From positions 1,364,001 through 1,428,000 of the forward strand of contig NZ_CP055153.1 in assembly GCF_014075995.1 (NCBI RefSeq): a stretch of 64,000 nucleotides of DNA. Reading direction: 5' to 3'. Shown piece by piece: positions 17,738 through 24,661 of the stretch. The position numbers and the translations under genes were made by a program. The notes beneath the pieces are model-generated. The model worked only from the letters and a program-made list of their open reading frames with translations. It was not told the DNA's origin and made no database searches. The DNA comes from Adhaeribacter radiodurans. GTDB lineage: Bacteria; Bacteroidota; Bacteroidia; Cytophagales; Hymenobacteraceae. The first letter of the stretch is position 1. The number at the start of each line of letters is the position of its first letter.

Positions 17738-17757
17738 ACTAGGAACGGCTTTTTTTG
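17726..17757 (+). terminator. Attenuator terminator 1
   Basis: AGCC-T-TTCC (17726-17734) pairs with GGAA-C-GGCT (17742-17750), with one internal mismatch and the loop GAAACTA, followed by seven T (17750-17756). It lies 27 nt after the stop of leader peptide 1, with no gene ending here that would need a terminator. Confidence 0.8.
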
Positions 17758-17780
17758 TTTATAGATAAAAGAAATAAAAA

Positions 17781-17867
17781 ATGAACGAACAACTAATTTT
17801 CAACTTTGCGGCGTGTTGCTGTTGCTGTGCTTGCCCTCGGGAAGGCCTTGATGCGCCTGCGTGTTGA
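17781..17867 (+). CDS. Polycysteine leader peptide 2 (28 residues)
   Basis: This second leader ORF encodes 28 residues with Cys at codons 12-16 (17814-17828), again at codon 18 and as the last residue before TGA. The central motif AACCCCCAC resembles AACCCC of leader 1. GGGAAGGCCTTGATG (17839-17853), just after the Cys cluster, is nearly complementary to the 5' arm of the next terminator. There is no separate promoter that I can see, so both leaders probably lie in series on one transcript. The two units also share terminator sequence and look like a diverged tandem duplication. Confidence 0.82.
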   Translation: MNEQLIFNFAACCCCCACPREGLDAPAC

Positions 17868-17901
17868 TTTTAGGATACGTATATATCATCAAGCCTTTCC
17901 C
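17839..17901 (+). promoter_or_regulatory. Predicted antiterminator pairing, leader 2
   Basis: GGGAAGGCCTTGATG (17839-17853) pairs with CATCAAGCCTTTCCC (17887-17901): 15 positions with one mismatch and one G-U pair. This pairing consumes the whole 5' arm of terminator 2. Confidence 0.72.
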
Positions 17902-17921
17902 AAACCGGAAAGGCTTTTTTT
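17891..17921 (+). terminator. Attenuator terminator 2
   Basis: A perfect 10-bp stem, AAGCCTTTCC (17891-17900) with GGAAAGGCTT (17907-17916), has a six-base loop and runs into a T tract (17915-17921). It ends about 45 bp before the cysM start, so cysM can only be transcribed from upstream by reading through it. Confidence 0.88.
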
Positions 17922-17964
17922 ATTTCTTTTTCATAAAAAACTTAAGACTTAAACATTTTAAAAT

Positions 17965-18897
17965 ATGCTTCTTACCGCCGAAACGCTTGATTTACAAGAG
18001 CAATTAAATAATTTGAGTTCCTTTGTCGGCAATACACCGTTATTCCCGATTACCCGGGCTTTTTCTAAACCGGGAGTAAAAATTTATGCTAAGCTGGAGT
18101 GGCAGCAATTAGGAGGGAGCGTAAAAGCCCGACCGGCTTTCCGGATTATTCAGGATGCGGTAAAAAGCGGCCGCTTACAGCCTGGTCAATCTTTGTTAGA
18201 TGCTTCGAGCGGTAATACGGCTATTGCCTACGCTGCTATTGGCGCTGCTATTCAAATACCCGTTACTATTTGCTTACCCGAAAATGCCTCGGAAGAACGT
18301 AAAACTTTACTTAAAGCTTTTGGAGCTAATATTGTTTATACGTCGCGGTTCGGCTCTACAGATGAGGCCCAGGAAATAGCTAAACAGTTGTTCTCAGATT
18401 ACCCTGACCGGTATTTCTACGCTGACCAATATGGCAACCAAAGTAACTGGCAAGCCCATTACCATACTACCGCCAACGAAATTTTCCGGCAAACCAAAGG
18501 AGAAATAACCCACTTTGTAGCGGGTTTGGGAACTACCGGGACTTTTACCGGAACCAGTCGGCGGTTAAAAGAATTAAATTCAGCGATTGAATTAATTTCT
18601 TTGCAGCCCGATGCGGCCATGCATGGTTTAGAAGGTTGGAAGCATTTAGAAACAGCGCGCGTGCCTAAAATCTACGATGGTACATTGGCTAACCAGAATT
18701 TAGCTATCGACACATATGAGGCCTTTGATTTAATACAGAAAGTATCGCAAACCGAAGGTTTACTGGTTAGTCCATCGGCGGCCGCTAACCTGGCCGGAGC
18801 CATTAAAGTGGCCGAAAGCATCGACGAAGGTGTAATTGTTACGGTTTTCCCGGATAATGCCGAAAAGTATAGTGAAGTTTTAAAATCGCTTTTTTAG
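17965..18897 (+). CDS. cysM: Cysteine synthase, CysM type resembling the sulfur-carrier-dependent enzyme
   Basis: A 310-residue fold-type II PLP enzyme with Lys54 as the PLP Schiff-base residue (GGSVKARPA). It resembles mycobacterial CysM rather than O-acetylserine CysK: DQYGN and ITHFVAGLGTTGT-T-GT match its QYGN and ITHFVAGLGTTGTLMGT segments. Mycobacterial CysM uses O-phosphoserine and the CysO thiocarboxylate. Its phosphate-binding Arg220 aligns, by spacing to the following VPxxYD, with Lys226 here. That would keep a positive charge, so O-phosphoserine is a plausible acceptor. The next genes encode a JAMM protease, a CysO-like carrier and a MoeZ-like activator, which supports the assignment. 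It is controlled by the two upstream attenuators. Confidence 0.88.
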   Translation: MLLTAETLDLQEQLNNLSSFVGNTPLFPITRAFSKPGVKIYAKLEWQQLGGSVKARPAFRIIQDAVKSGRLQPGQSLLDASSGNTAIAYAAIGAAIQIPVTICLPENASEERKTLLKAFGANIVYTSRFGSTDEAQEIAKQLFSDYPDRYFYADQYGNQSNWQAHYHTTANEIFRQTKGEITHFVAGLGTTGTFTGTSRRLKELNSAIELISLQPDAAMHGLEGWKHLETARVPKIYDGTLANQNLAIDTYEAFDLIQKVSQTEGLLVSPSAAANLAGAIKVAESIDEGVIVTVFPDNAEKYSEVLKSLF

Positions 18898-19059
18898 ACA
18901 CTAGTATCTGGATGTTAGTTTTAGATGGGATTTAGTAATTCTTTAAAATTTTATCTGATTTCCTGGTGCAAGTTTAGCGAAGCATAAAAATAAGAAGCCA
19001 GTTTGTAACTGGCGGAAATACCCGAGTTCTTTCTTTATAGAATTAGTAAAACGAAATAA

Positions 19060-19497
19060 ATGAAACTACAACTGGCAGAAGCCGCTCAACGCATTATACA
19101 AGAACACGCTACTGAGATTTATCCGGATGAGTGTTGCGGTTTTCTGTACGGCGAAGAAAATGACGTTCGACTGATACAAGAAGCTATACAAGTAATAAAT
19201 AGCAAAGACGGAGACAAACGCCGCCGTTTCGAAATATCGCCGGAAGATTACATGCGGGCCGAACGATACGCACTGGAAAATAACACGAATTTACTGGGGG
19301 TGTATCATTCGCACCCCAATCATCCGGCCCGGCCTTCTGAGCACGATTTAAAGCAAGCCGTACCTTTTTTCTCTTACATTATTGTATCAGTAATGGAGGG
19401 AAAAGTAGCGGATATAACTTCCTGGCAATTAAATGAAGATAGCCAGTTCGAAGAAGAGAAAATTTTACAAACCGAAAATTATACTAGCAATACCTAA
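19060..19497 (+). CDS. JAMM/MPN+ metalloprotease, Mec+-like
   Basis: A 145-residue JAB1/MPN+ domain protein with a complete zinc site: Glu24, HSHP with His83 and His85, then Ser93 and Asp96 in the canonical E...HxHP-x6-S-x2-D arrangement. In mycobacteria Mec+ cleaves cysteine from the C terminus of the CysO-cysteine adduct. In other sulfur-carrier systems JAMM enzymes first trim residues beyond the terminal Gly-Gly. The downstream carrier gene starts 3 bp after this stop, and the carrier has one residue after its GG, so this protein may do both jobs. It lies about 160 bp after cysM. Confidence 0.85.
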   Translation: MKLQLAEAAQRIIQEHATEIYPDECCGFLYGEENDVRLIQEAIQVINSKDGDKRRRFEISPEDYMRAERYALENNTNLLGVYHSHPNHPARPSEHDLKQAVPFFSYIIVSVMEGKVADITSWQLNEDSQFEEEKILQTENYTSNT

Positions 19498-19500
19498 AAA

Positions 19501-19776
19501 ATGGCAAAAGTAATTATTCCTACTCCGCTCCGGAAATTTACCGGCAACCAGGCTACCATTGAAACAAATGGAACCACTGTACTGGAAAGCTTGCAAAGCT
19601 TAGCTGAAACGCATCCTGAAATAAAGAAACACTTATTCGACGATGCGGGACAAGTACGTAAGTTTGTGCGGTTATACCTGGGCGACGAAGACATTAAAGC
19701 TTTGCAAAATGAACAAACGCCGGTGCAATCCGGCTCGGTTATCAGTATTATTCCAGCTATTGCAGGTGGAGTTTAG
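19501..19776 (+). CDS. Sulfur-carrier protein of the ThiS/MoaD/CysO family
   Basis: This 91-residue beta-grasp protein is predicted to carry sulfide as a C-terminal thiocarboxylate. The C terminus reads AIAGGV: the Gly-Gly pair at 89-90 is followed by Val91 rather than being terminal, so it probably needs trimming before activation. The position between a JAMM protease (3 bp upstream) and a MoeZ-like E1 makes CysO the best analogy. MoaD of molybdenum-cofactor synthesis is the alternative, but no moa genes are nearby. Confidence 0.85.
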   Translation: MAKVIIPTPLRKFTGNQATIETNGTTVLESLQSLAETHPEIKKHLFDDAGQVRKFVRLYLGDEDIKALQNEQTPVQSGSVISIIPAIAGGV

Positions 19777-19875
19777 ATCAAAGTAAATAGCTGATTATCT
19801 GTATATCATAAAATTTAGTAAATAAAATGCCAGAAAATACCGGCATACCAAAAGTAAAAGTTTATACCTATTAAA

Positions 19876-21018
19876 ATGGTAACTTTCAGTAAAGAAGAAT
19901 TAGAGCGGTACAGCCGCCATTTAATTATCCCCGAATTTAATATTGAGGGACAACGCCGCTTAAAAGCCGCCAAAGTGTTGATAGTAGGCACCGGCGGCTT
20001 AGGAAGTCCGCTGTTGTTATATTTAACAGCTGCCGGCGTAGGAACTATTGGAATCCTAGACTTTGATATTGTAGATGATAGCAACCTGCAACGCCAGGTT
20101 CTGTTTAGCGTTTCGGACGTAGGCCGGCCTAAAGTGGAAGCTGCTAAAGCCCGCTTGGAAGCTTTAAATCCGCACGTAAACTTTGTAGTGCATAACGAGC
20201 GCCTCACCTCCGAAAATGCGCTGGATATTATCAAAGATTACGACCTGGTAGCTGATGGTACCGATAATTTCCCGACCCGTTATTTAGTAAATGATGCCTG
20301 TGTTATTTTAGGGAAACCTAATGTTTACGGTTCTATTTTCCGGTTCGAAGGTCAGGTTTCGGTATTTAACTATACCGATGCCGAAGGTAAAACCGGACCC
20401 AACTACCGCGATTTATTTCCTACTCCGCCACCGCCTGGTTTGGTACCCAGCTGCGCCGAAGGCGGCGTGCTAGGCGTTTTGCCTGGTATTATAGGTTCTT
20501 TGCAAGCCAACGAGGTAATTAAAGTCTTAACCGGAGTAGGAGAGCCTTTATCCGGTCGGTTATTTTTGTTCGATGCGGCTACTTTCGAAACCCGGGTATT
20601 GAAAGTTCACAAAGACCTAAGCAACGCTCCCATAACGGAACTGATTGATTACGAATTTTTCTGTGGTATTGGCGCCGAAGACGAAGAAGATAAGCTAAAA
20701 GTAAAAGAAATTACAGTTAGCGATTTACAAGCCTGGCAAGAAACTAATACCGACTTCCAGTTGATTGACGTGCGCGAACCTTACGAATACGAAATTGCCA
20801 ATTTGCACGGCGAATTAATTCCGTTGGCCGAAGTAGAAACGGCCGTTGATAAAATTGCTTCCGATAAAAATGTAGTAGTACATTGTCGCTCTGGTGCCCG
20901 TAGCGCAAAAGCTATTGCCGCCTTAGAGAAGAAGTATGGTTTTAAAAACTTGTATAATTTAAAAGGCGGCATTTTAGCCTGGGCCAATGAAATTGACCCA
21001 ACCATGGCAAAGTATTAA
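19876..21018 (+). CDS. MoeZ/MoeB-type E1 adenylyltransferase with C-terminal rhodanese domain
   Basis: A 380-residue protein with an N-terminal ThiF/MoeB domain (nucleotide loop GTGGLGSP at residues 38-45; NLQRQ; DNFPTRY) that adenylates the C terminus of a sulfur carrier. Residues about 270-380 are a rhodanese domain with the active loop CRSGARS (Cys337) that donates sulfur. The only Cys in a conserved E1 position is Cys193 in PSCAEGG; the zinc-binding CxxC pairs of E. coli MoeB are absent. Mycobacterial MoeZ has the same two-domain order and activates CysO. The gene follows the carrier by about 100 bp in the same direction. Confidence 0.9.
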   Translation: MVTFSKEELERYSRHLIIPEFNIEGQRRLKAAKVLIVGTGGLGSPLLLYLTAAGVGTIGILDFDIVDDSNLQRQVLFSVSDVGRPKVEAAKARLEALNPHVNFVVHNERLTSENALDIIKDYDLVADGTDNFPTRYLVNDACVILGKPNVYGSIFRFEGQVSVFNYTDAEGKTGPNYRDLFPTPPPPGLVPSCAEGGVLGVLPGIIGSLQANEVIKVLTGVGEPLSGRLFLFDAATFETRVLKVHKDLSNAPITELIDYEFFCGIGAEDEEDKLKVKEITVSDLQAWQETNTDFQLIDVREPYEYEIANLHGELIPLAEVETAVDKIASDKNVVVHCRSGARSAKAIAALEKKYGFKNLYNLKGGILAWANEIDPTMAKY

Positions 21019-21026
21019 TTAGTCGA

Positions 21027-21053
21027 CAGACCATAGTCCATAGTCCATAGAGT
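21027..21053 (+). repeat. TAGTCCA-type heptamer repeat, left copy
   Basis: 7-mers AGACCA, TAGTCCA, TAGTCCA and TAG are readable. It is nearly complementary to the copy at 21157-21182, so the pair can form a long stem in the moeZ-cysH intergenic RNA. Confidence 0.7.
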
Positions 21054-21151
21054 TTAAGGAGCAATATTGCAATTATCATCCTTAAAACAAATACAATGAA
21101 CTATTGACTATCATACTAAAATTTAACTGTCAACAAACGAGAATTAATGAA

Positions 21152-21183
21152 ACTGTGGTCTATGGACCATAGACTATGGACTA
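21152..21183 (+). repeat. TGGACTA-type heptamer repeat abutting the cysH start
   Basis: 7-mers CTGTGGT, CTATGGA, CCATAGA, CTATGGA and CTA run to within 7 nt of the cysH ATG. The junction TGGACTAAAA-AC-AATG is almost the same as that before cysD. Inverted relative to the left copy at 21027, with about 21 of 25 positions able to pair. Confidence 0.72.
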
Positions 21184-21189
21184 AAAACA

Positions 21190-21867
21190 ATGACTGAATT
21201 TGAACAATTAACCGAAGATATCCGGCAGGATTTAGATGGCTATAAAGCCCGCGGTTTAAAAATATTTGCTTCCTCGTCGTTGCAAACGAATAGTATGCCG
21301 CTCCTGCATATTATTAGCCAGGTTGCTCCCGAAATACCGGTTTATTTTTTAAATACCGGTTACCATTTTCCGGAAACGCTGGCTTTCCGGCAACAGGTGA
21401 AAGATTTACTAGGTTTAAATATTACCGATTTATATTCCGCGGTACCCAAATACCAGCAACGCGATGCTTCTGGCCGTTTGTTGTTTACCTCCGACCCGGA
21501 TTATTGCTGCTACTTAAACAAAATACAGCCGTTAGAGCCTATTTTAGCCAGTAACGATGTGTGGATTAGCGGCGTCCGCGGCGATCAGAGTAAAGTACGG
21601 GCGCAAATGAAACGCGAAGAAAAAGCGCCTAATGGCGTATTGCGTTACCACCCAATGCTCGGTTGGACAAGTAAAATGGTATACGATTACATCCGTTTGC
21701 ATAAATTACCCAAACATCCGCTCGAAGGCGAAGGCTATGTAAGCATTGGCTGCGAGCCTTGCACCCGCAAAATAGACGTAGATGCTTTACTCGACGACCG
21801 CAATGGCCGCTGGTTTGGCCTGAACAAAACCGAATGCGGTTTACATACGCAATTAATCACCAAATAA
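21190..21867 (+). CDS. cysH: Adenylylsulfate/phosphoadenylylsulfate reductase CysH with iron-sulfur motif
   Basis: A 225-residue PP-loop reductase that converts activated sulfate to sulfite with thioredoxin as electron donor. It has the four-cysteine signature of assimilatory APS reductases: Cys106-Cys107 (DYCCYLNK) and Cys188-x2-Cys191 (GCEPCTRK), the ligands of a [4Fe-4S] cluster. Catalytic Cys216 lies in the C-terminal KTECGLH. Such enzymes favour APS. The preceding intergenic RNA contains an inverted pair of heptamer repeats that ends 7 nt before this start codon. No sulfite reductase gene is in the window. Confidence 0.93.
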   Translation: MTEFEQLTEDIRQDLDGYKARGLKIFASSSLQTNSMPLLHIISQVAPEIPVYFLNTGYHFPETLAFRQQVKDLLGLNITDLYSAVPKYQQRDASGRLLFTSDPDYCCYLNKIQPLEPILASNDVWISGVRGDQSKVRAQMKREEKAPNGVLRYHPMLGWTSKMVYDYIRLHKLPKHPLEGEGYVSIGCEPCTRKIDVDALLDDRNGRWFGLNKTECGLHTQLITK

Positions 21868-21870
21868 AAC

Positions 21871-22809
21871 ATGAAAATACTCCTTACTGGCGGTGCTGGG
21901 TATATTGGCACCGAACTGACGCATGAGCTCCTGAAAAACCCGGAAGTAGAAGAATTAATTATTTACGATAATCTTAGCCGGCGTAATTTTAATTTATTTA
22001 TTGGTCGTAACCATTTACCCGATAATCGGGTGAAATTTATAATGGGCGACATTCTGGATTCTTACAAACTGCGCAAGGTTATTAGTGGGGTAGATGTAGT
22101 GTACCACCTGGCCGCTAAAGTACTTACTACTTTTTCGAACGACGATCCGCATTTGTTTGAACAGGTGAACCATTGGGGTAGCGCCGAATTAAGCTATGCA
22201 TTGGAGCAAAGCAACGTTAAAAAGGTATTTTACCTCAGTTCTGCTTCGGTTTATGGCGATTCAAATGTGCCGATGGACGAAAACACCGAACCGCAGCCAC
22301 GTACCTACTATGGTTTATCCAAGCACAACGGCGAAAAGATGATTTCTCGCTTATCAGATCGGATACAAACCTATATTATCCGGTGCGGTAATGTGTATGG
22401 TTATAGCCGTAGCTTACGGTTCGATTCGGTGATTAATAAATTTATGTTCGATGCGCATTTTACTAACCGGATTACGGTACAAGGGAGTGGCAAACAACAG
22501 CGAGCGTTTGTGCATATTCACAAGGTAAGCCAGGATTTAGCCAGTATCCTTACCCACGATTTCCCTTCTGGAACGTACAATTTGGTAGATAAGAATTTAA
22601 GCATTAATGAGCTGGCAGATACCATGAAAGAAATTTATCCGGATCTGGAAATGCTTTTTGTTTTACAAGATCGTAAATCCAGGACGTTATTTTTAAATCC
22701 GGATAGCCGTTTAGAGTCTATTTCAACGTATCGGCCCCGCACTATTACCGAAGAACTAATTGAGTTTAGCCACCACTTTGCATTTGTACCTAGTGGCTAT
22801 TATAAATAA
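21871..22809 (+). CDS. NAD-dependent epimerase/dehydratase (extended SDR)
   Basis: This 312-residue protein has the Rossmann motif GGAGYIGTEL at the N terminus and the catalytic YxxxK (YYGLSKH) after SSASVYG. Family members act on nucleotide sugars such as UDP-glucose. It starts 3 bp after the cysH stop and so must be co-transcribed with it, although no role in sulfur metabolism is obvious; sulfated or sulfur-containing sugars would be a speculative link. The strong hairpin after its stop closes the plus arm of the sulfur island. Confidence 0.85.
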   Translation: MKILLTGGAGYIGTELTHELLKNPEVEELIIYDNLSRRNFNLFIGRNHLPDNRVKFIMGDILDSYKLRKVISGVDVVYHLAAKVLTTFSNDDPHLFEQVNHWGSAELSYALEQSNVKKVFYLSSASVYGDSNVPMDENTEPQPRTYYGLSKHNGEKMISRLSDRIQTYIIRCGNVYGYSRSLRFDSVINKFMFDAHFTNRITVQGSGKQQRAFVHIHKVSQDLASILTHDFPSGTYNLVDKNLSINELADTMKEIYPDLEMLFVLQDRKSRTLFLNPDSRLESISTYRPRTITEELIEFSHHFAFVPSGYYK

Positions 22810-23192
22810 ACGTTAACTATAGTACTGAACAAAGACAAAATATTGCCAGTTTTAAGCGATATTTTGTCTTTGTTTTGTATATCGAAGTTATTTTTTAAAG
22901 TAAAATCTCTGTTTAGGATTAGAGTGATGCCGCTTCTGGAAAGCAACAAGTCTTTCTAATTAAGTAAAGTTTCCATTTCAAGAGTGAAACTTTAGCCTTT
23001 TCTTACCTCCTCTAGTTTAGAATATCCCTGTCTTCAGGTATAACTTACCAAAAGAATTTTTCAGGTTTGCCCCCCAATGTTTAAAATTAACCTTTTTAGG
23101 AGATTGCACTTGTGGTAGTAAATGCCTCTCTTTGTAGTGTTAGCGCCGGAAAGTTCTAATAATGTAAACTTTTATTTTTGAAAACTTCGATT
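22810..23192. other. Intergenic region closing the sulfur island
   Basis: The only clear element is the terminator at 22830-22876. I see no gene in the remaining 300 bp. TATTTTTG at 23173-23180, about 12 bp before the EamA start, could be a -7 box but has no TTTG partner at the usual spacing. Confidence 0.4.
22830..22876 (+). terminator. Terminator of the cysteine island plus arm
   Basis: CAAAGACAAAATAT (22830-22843) pairs perfectly with ATATTTTGTCTTTG (22859-22872) across a 15-nt loop, followed by TTTTGT, 20 bp after the epimerase stop. Confidence 0.8.
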
Positions 23193-24155
23193 ATGACCCC
23201 AACTGTGCCCCCTTCGCGGGTTAAAATATACCTGGCTTTTGCGGCTATTTACCTTATCTGGGGATCTACTTTTTTAGGTATTCGGTTTACTATAGAAACC
23301 ATGCCCCCCTTGTTTATGTCTGGTACCCGTTTTTTACTGGCTGGGCTTATTTTGTACGCGTTTGCCCGTTTGCAGAAAATTCCTACTCCGAGCTTAAAAC
23401 AAGCAAAAACCAGTGCCATAATTGGTTTTTTTCTGGTATTAGTAGGCAATGGGGGAGTAGCATGGGCCGAACAGGCAGTACCTTCGAGTATGGCAGCATT
23501 ACTTATTGCTACTGTGCCGTTATGGATTACTTTATTAGGTTATCTGTTCTTCGGGAAGTCAAAACCAGGTACAAAAACTATACTTGGGTTATTTTTAGGT
23601 TTGGTTGGGGTACTTACTTTAATTGGTCCGGATAACTTATTAGGGCACGGTAAAATGGATGTATGGAGCATGTTAGTAATTATTATCAGTACAGTTTCGT
23701 GGGCCTTTGGTTCTTTGTATGCCGCGCGCGGCAAAAATGTAGCAGCTCCTGTTATGTCAACGGCCATTCAAATGATTACGGGTGGCTTGCTGCAGTTGGT
23801 ATTTGGCATATTTCTAGGGGAATACAATGAATTGAATTTTGCAGCTTTTTCCAGTAAGTCTATTCTGGCTTTTGCTTACCTGGTAGTATTTGGTTCATTA
23901 ATTGGCTTTTCATCTTATAGTTGGCTTATTCGGGTGGCGCCGCCCAGCCGGGTGGCAACGTATGCCTACGTGAACCCGCTCGTAGCTGTATTATTGGGTT
24001 GGTTGTTTGCGAACGAAGCAGTTACCTTTCAAATGTTACTGGCTGCTTTATTCATACTGCCCGCTGTAATTCTAATACTACAGGCTAATGCCCAAAAAGA
24101 ACAGGTAGTACCTATTCCAACACCACAAATTGCCGGAGCAGAAAAGGGTAAGTAA
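23193..24155 (+). CDS. EamA/DMT family transporter
   Basis: A 320-residue membrane protein with about ten hydrophobic helices in two homologous EamA halves. The first helix contains YLIWGSTFLGIRF, typical of the YedA/RhaT-like drug/metabolite transporter group. These export amino acids, nucleosides or other small metabolites; the substrate cannot be read here. ATG at 23193 was chosen over a TTG at 23178. Given its position next to the cysteine island, thiol or amino-acid export is conceivable but unproven. Confidence 0.85.
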   Translation: MTPTVPPSRVKIYLAFAAIYLIWGSTFLGIRFTIETMPPLFMSGTRFLLAGLILYAFARLQKIPTPSLKQAKTSAIIGFFLVLVGNGGVAWAEQAVPSSMAALLIATVPLWITLLGYLFFGKSKPGTKTILGLFLGLVGVLTLIGPDNLLGHGKMDVWSMLVIIISTVSWAFGSLYAARGKNVAAPVMSTAIQMITGGLLQLVFGIFLGEYNELNFAAFSSKSILAFAYLVVFGSLIGFSSYSWLIRVAPPSRVATYAYVNPLVAVLLGWLFANEAVTFQMLLAALFILPAVILILQANAQKEQVVPIPTPQIAGAEKGK

Positions 24156-24661
24156 TATTTTTAAATTTACTACTCTTTAATTTTAACTAACCAGTTTCAG
24201 GATAGCCTACTCCAGATAAACACTTACTTTATTAACTTTTACAAGAAAAAGCAATTTTCATATTTAATTGCTTGTAAATCAATACCTACTAACTTTCTTG
24301 TTATAGTGAAAAATGTAATTGCAAAATAACTGAATGGTATTGTATAAGGACTGGGTTGTTAGATGATATATTCGCTATTATGGATATAGGTAAATTAGGT
24401 AGAATGAGGGTATTGGAAAATACGACTTATAATTTGGGGAAAGCGCGGCAATATTTACTTATAGTTAAGAGAATTAAATTTCTAGCCGTAAAAATCAGGA
24501 TGCAGCAAAGGTTGATTAAATTAGATATGGCCAAAATCAACTTAAATAATGAGGTAATTTATAGTAAAGGTTTATGGTAAAAGGATAATTACTAGTAAGT
24601 AAGAGTTAATTACATTTAATAAATTTATTGTAAGGTTGCTATTAACAACTGTAGCATTCAA
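24156..24661. other. Intergenic region, no clear feature
   Basis: About 500 AT-rich bp between convergent genes. An open frame at 24356-24580 (74 residues, TTG start, basic) shows no family signature and I do not call it. No hairpin stands out. Confidence 0.35.

Noticed and set aside
17590-17964. SAM or other metabolite riboswitch as explanation for the cysM leader
   Set aside because: No recognisable riboswitch core; the two Cys-rich ORFs with overlapping antiterminator arms explain the terminators better.
24356-24580. 74-codon open frame in a convergent gap
   Set aside because: TTG start, no recognisable motif, AT-rich composition; probably chance.
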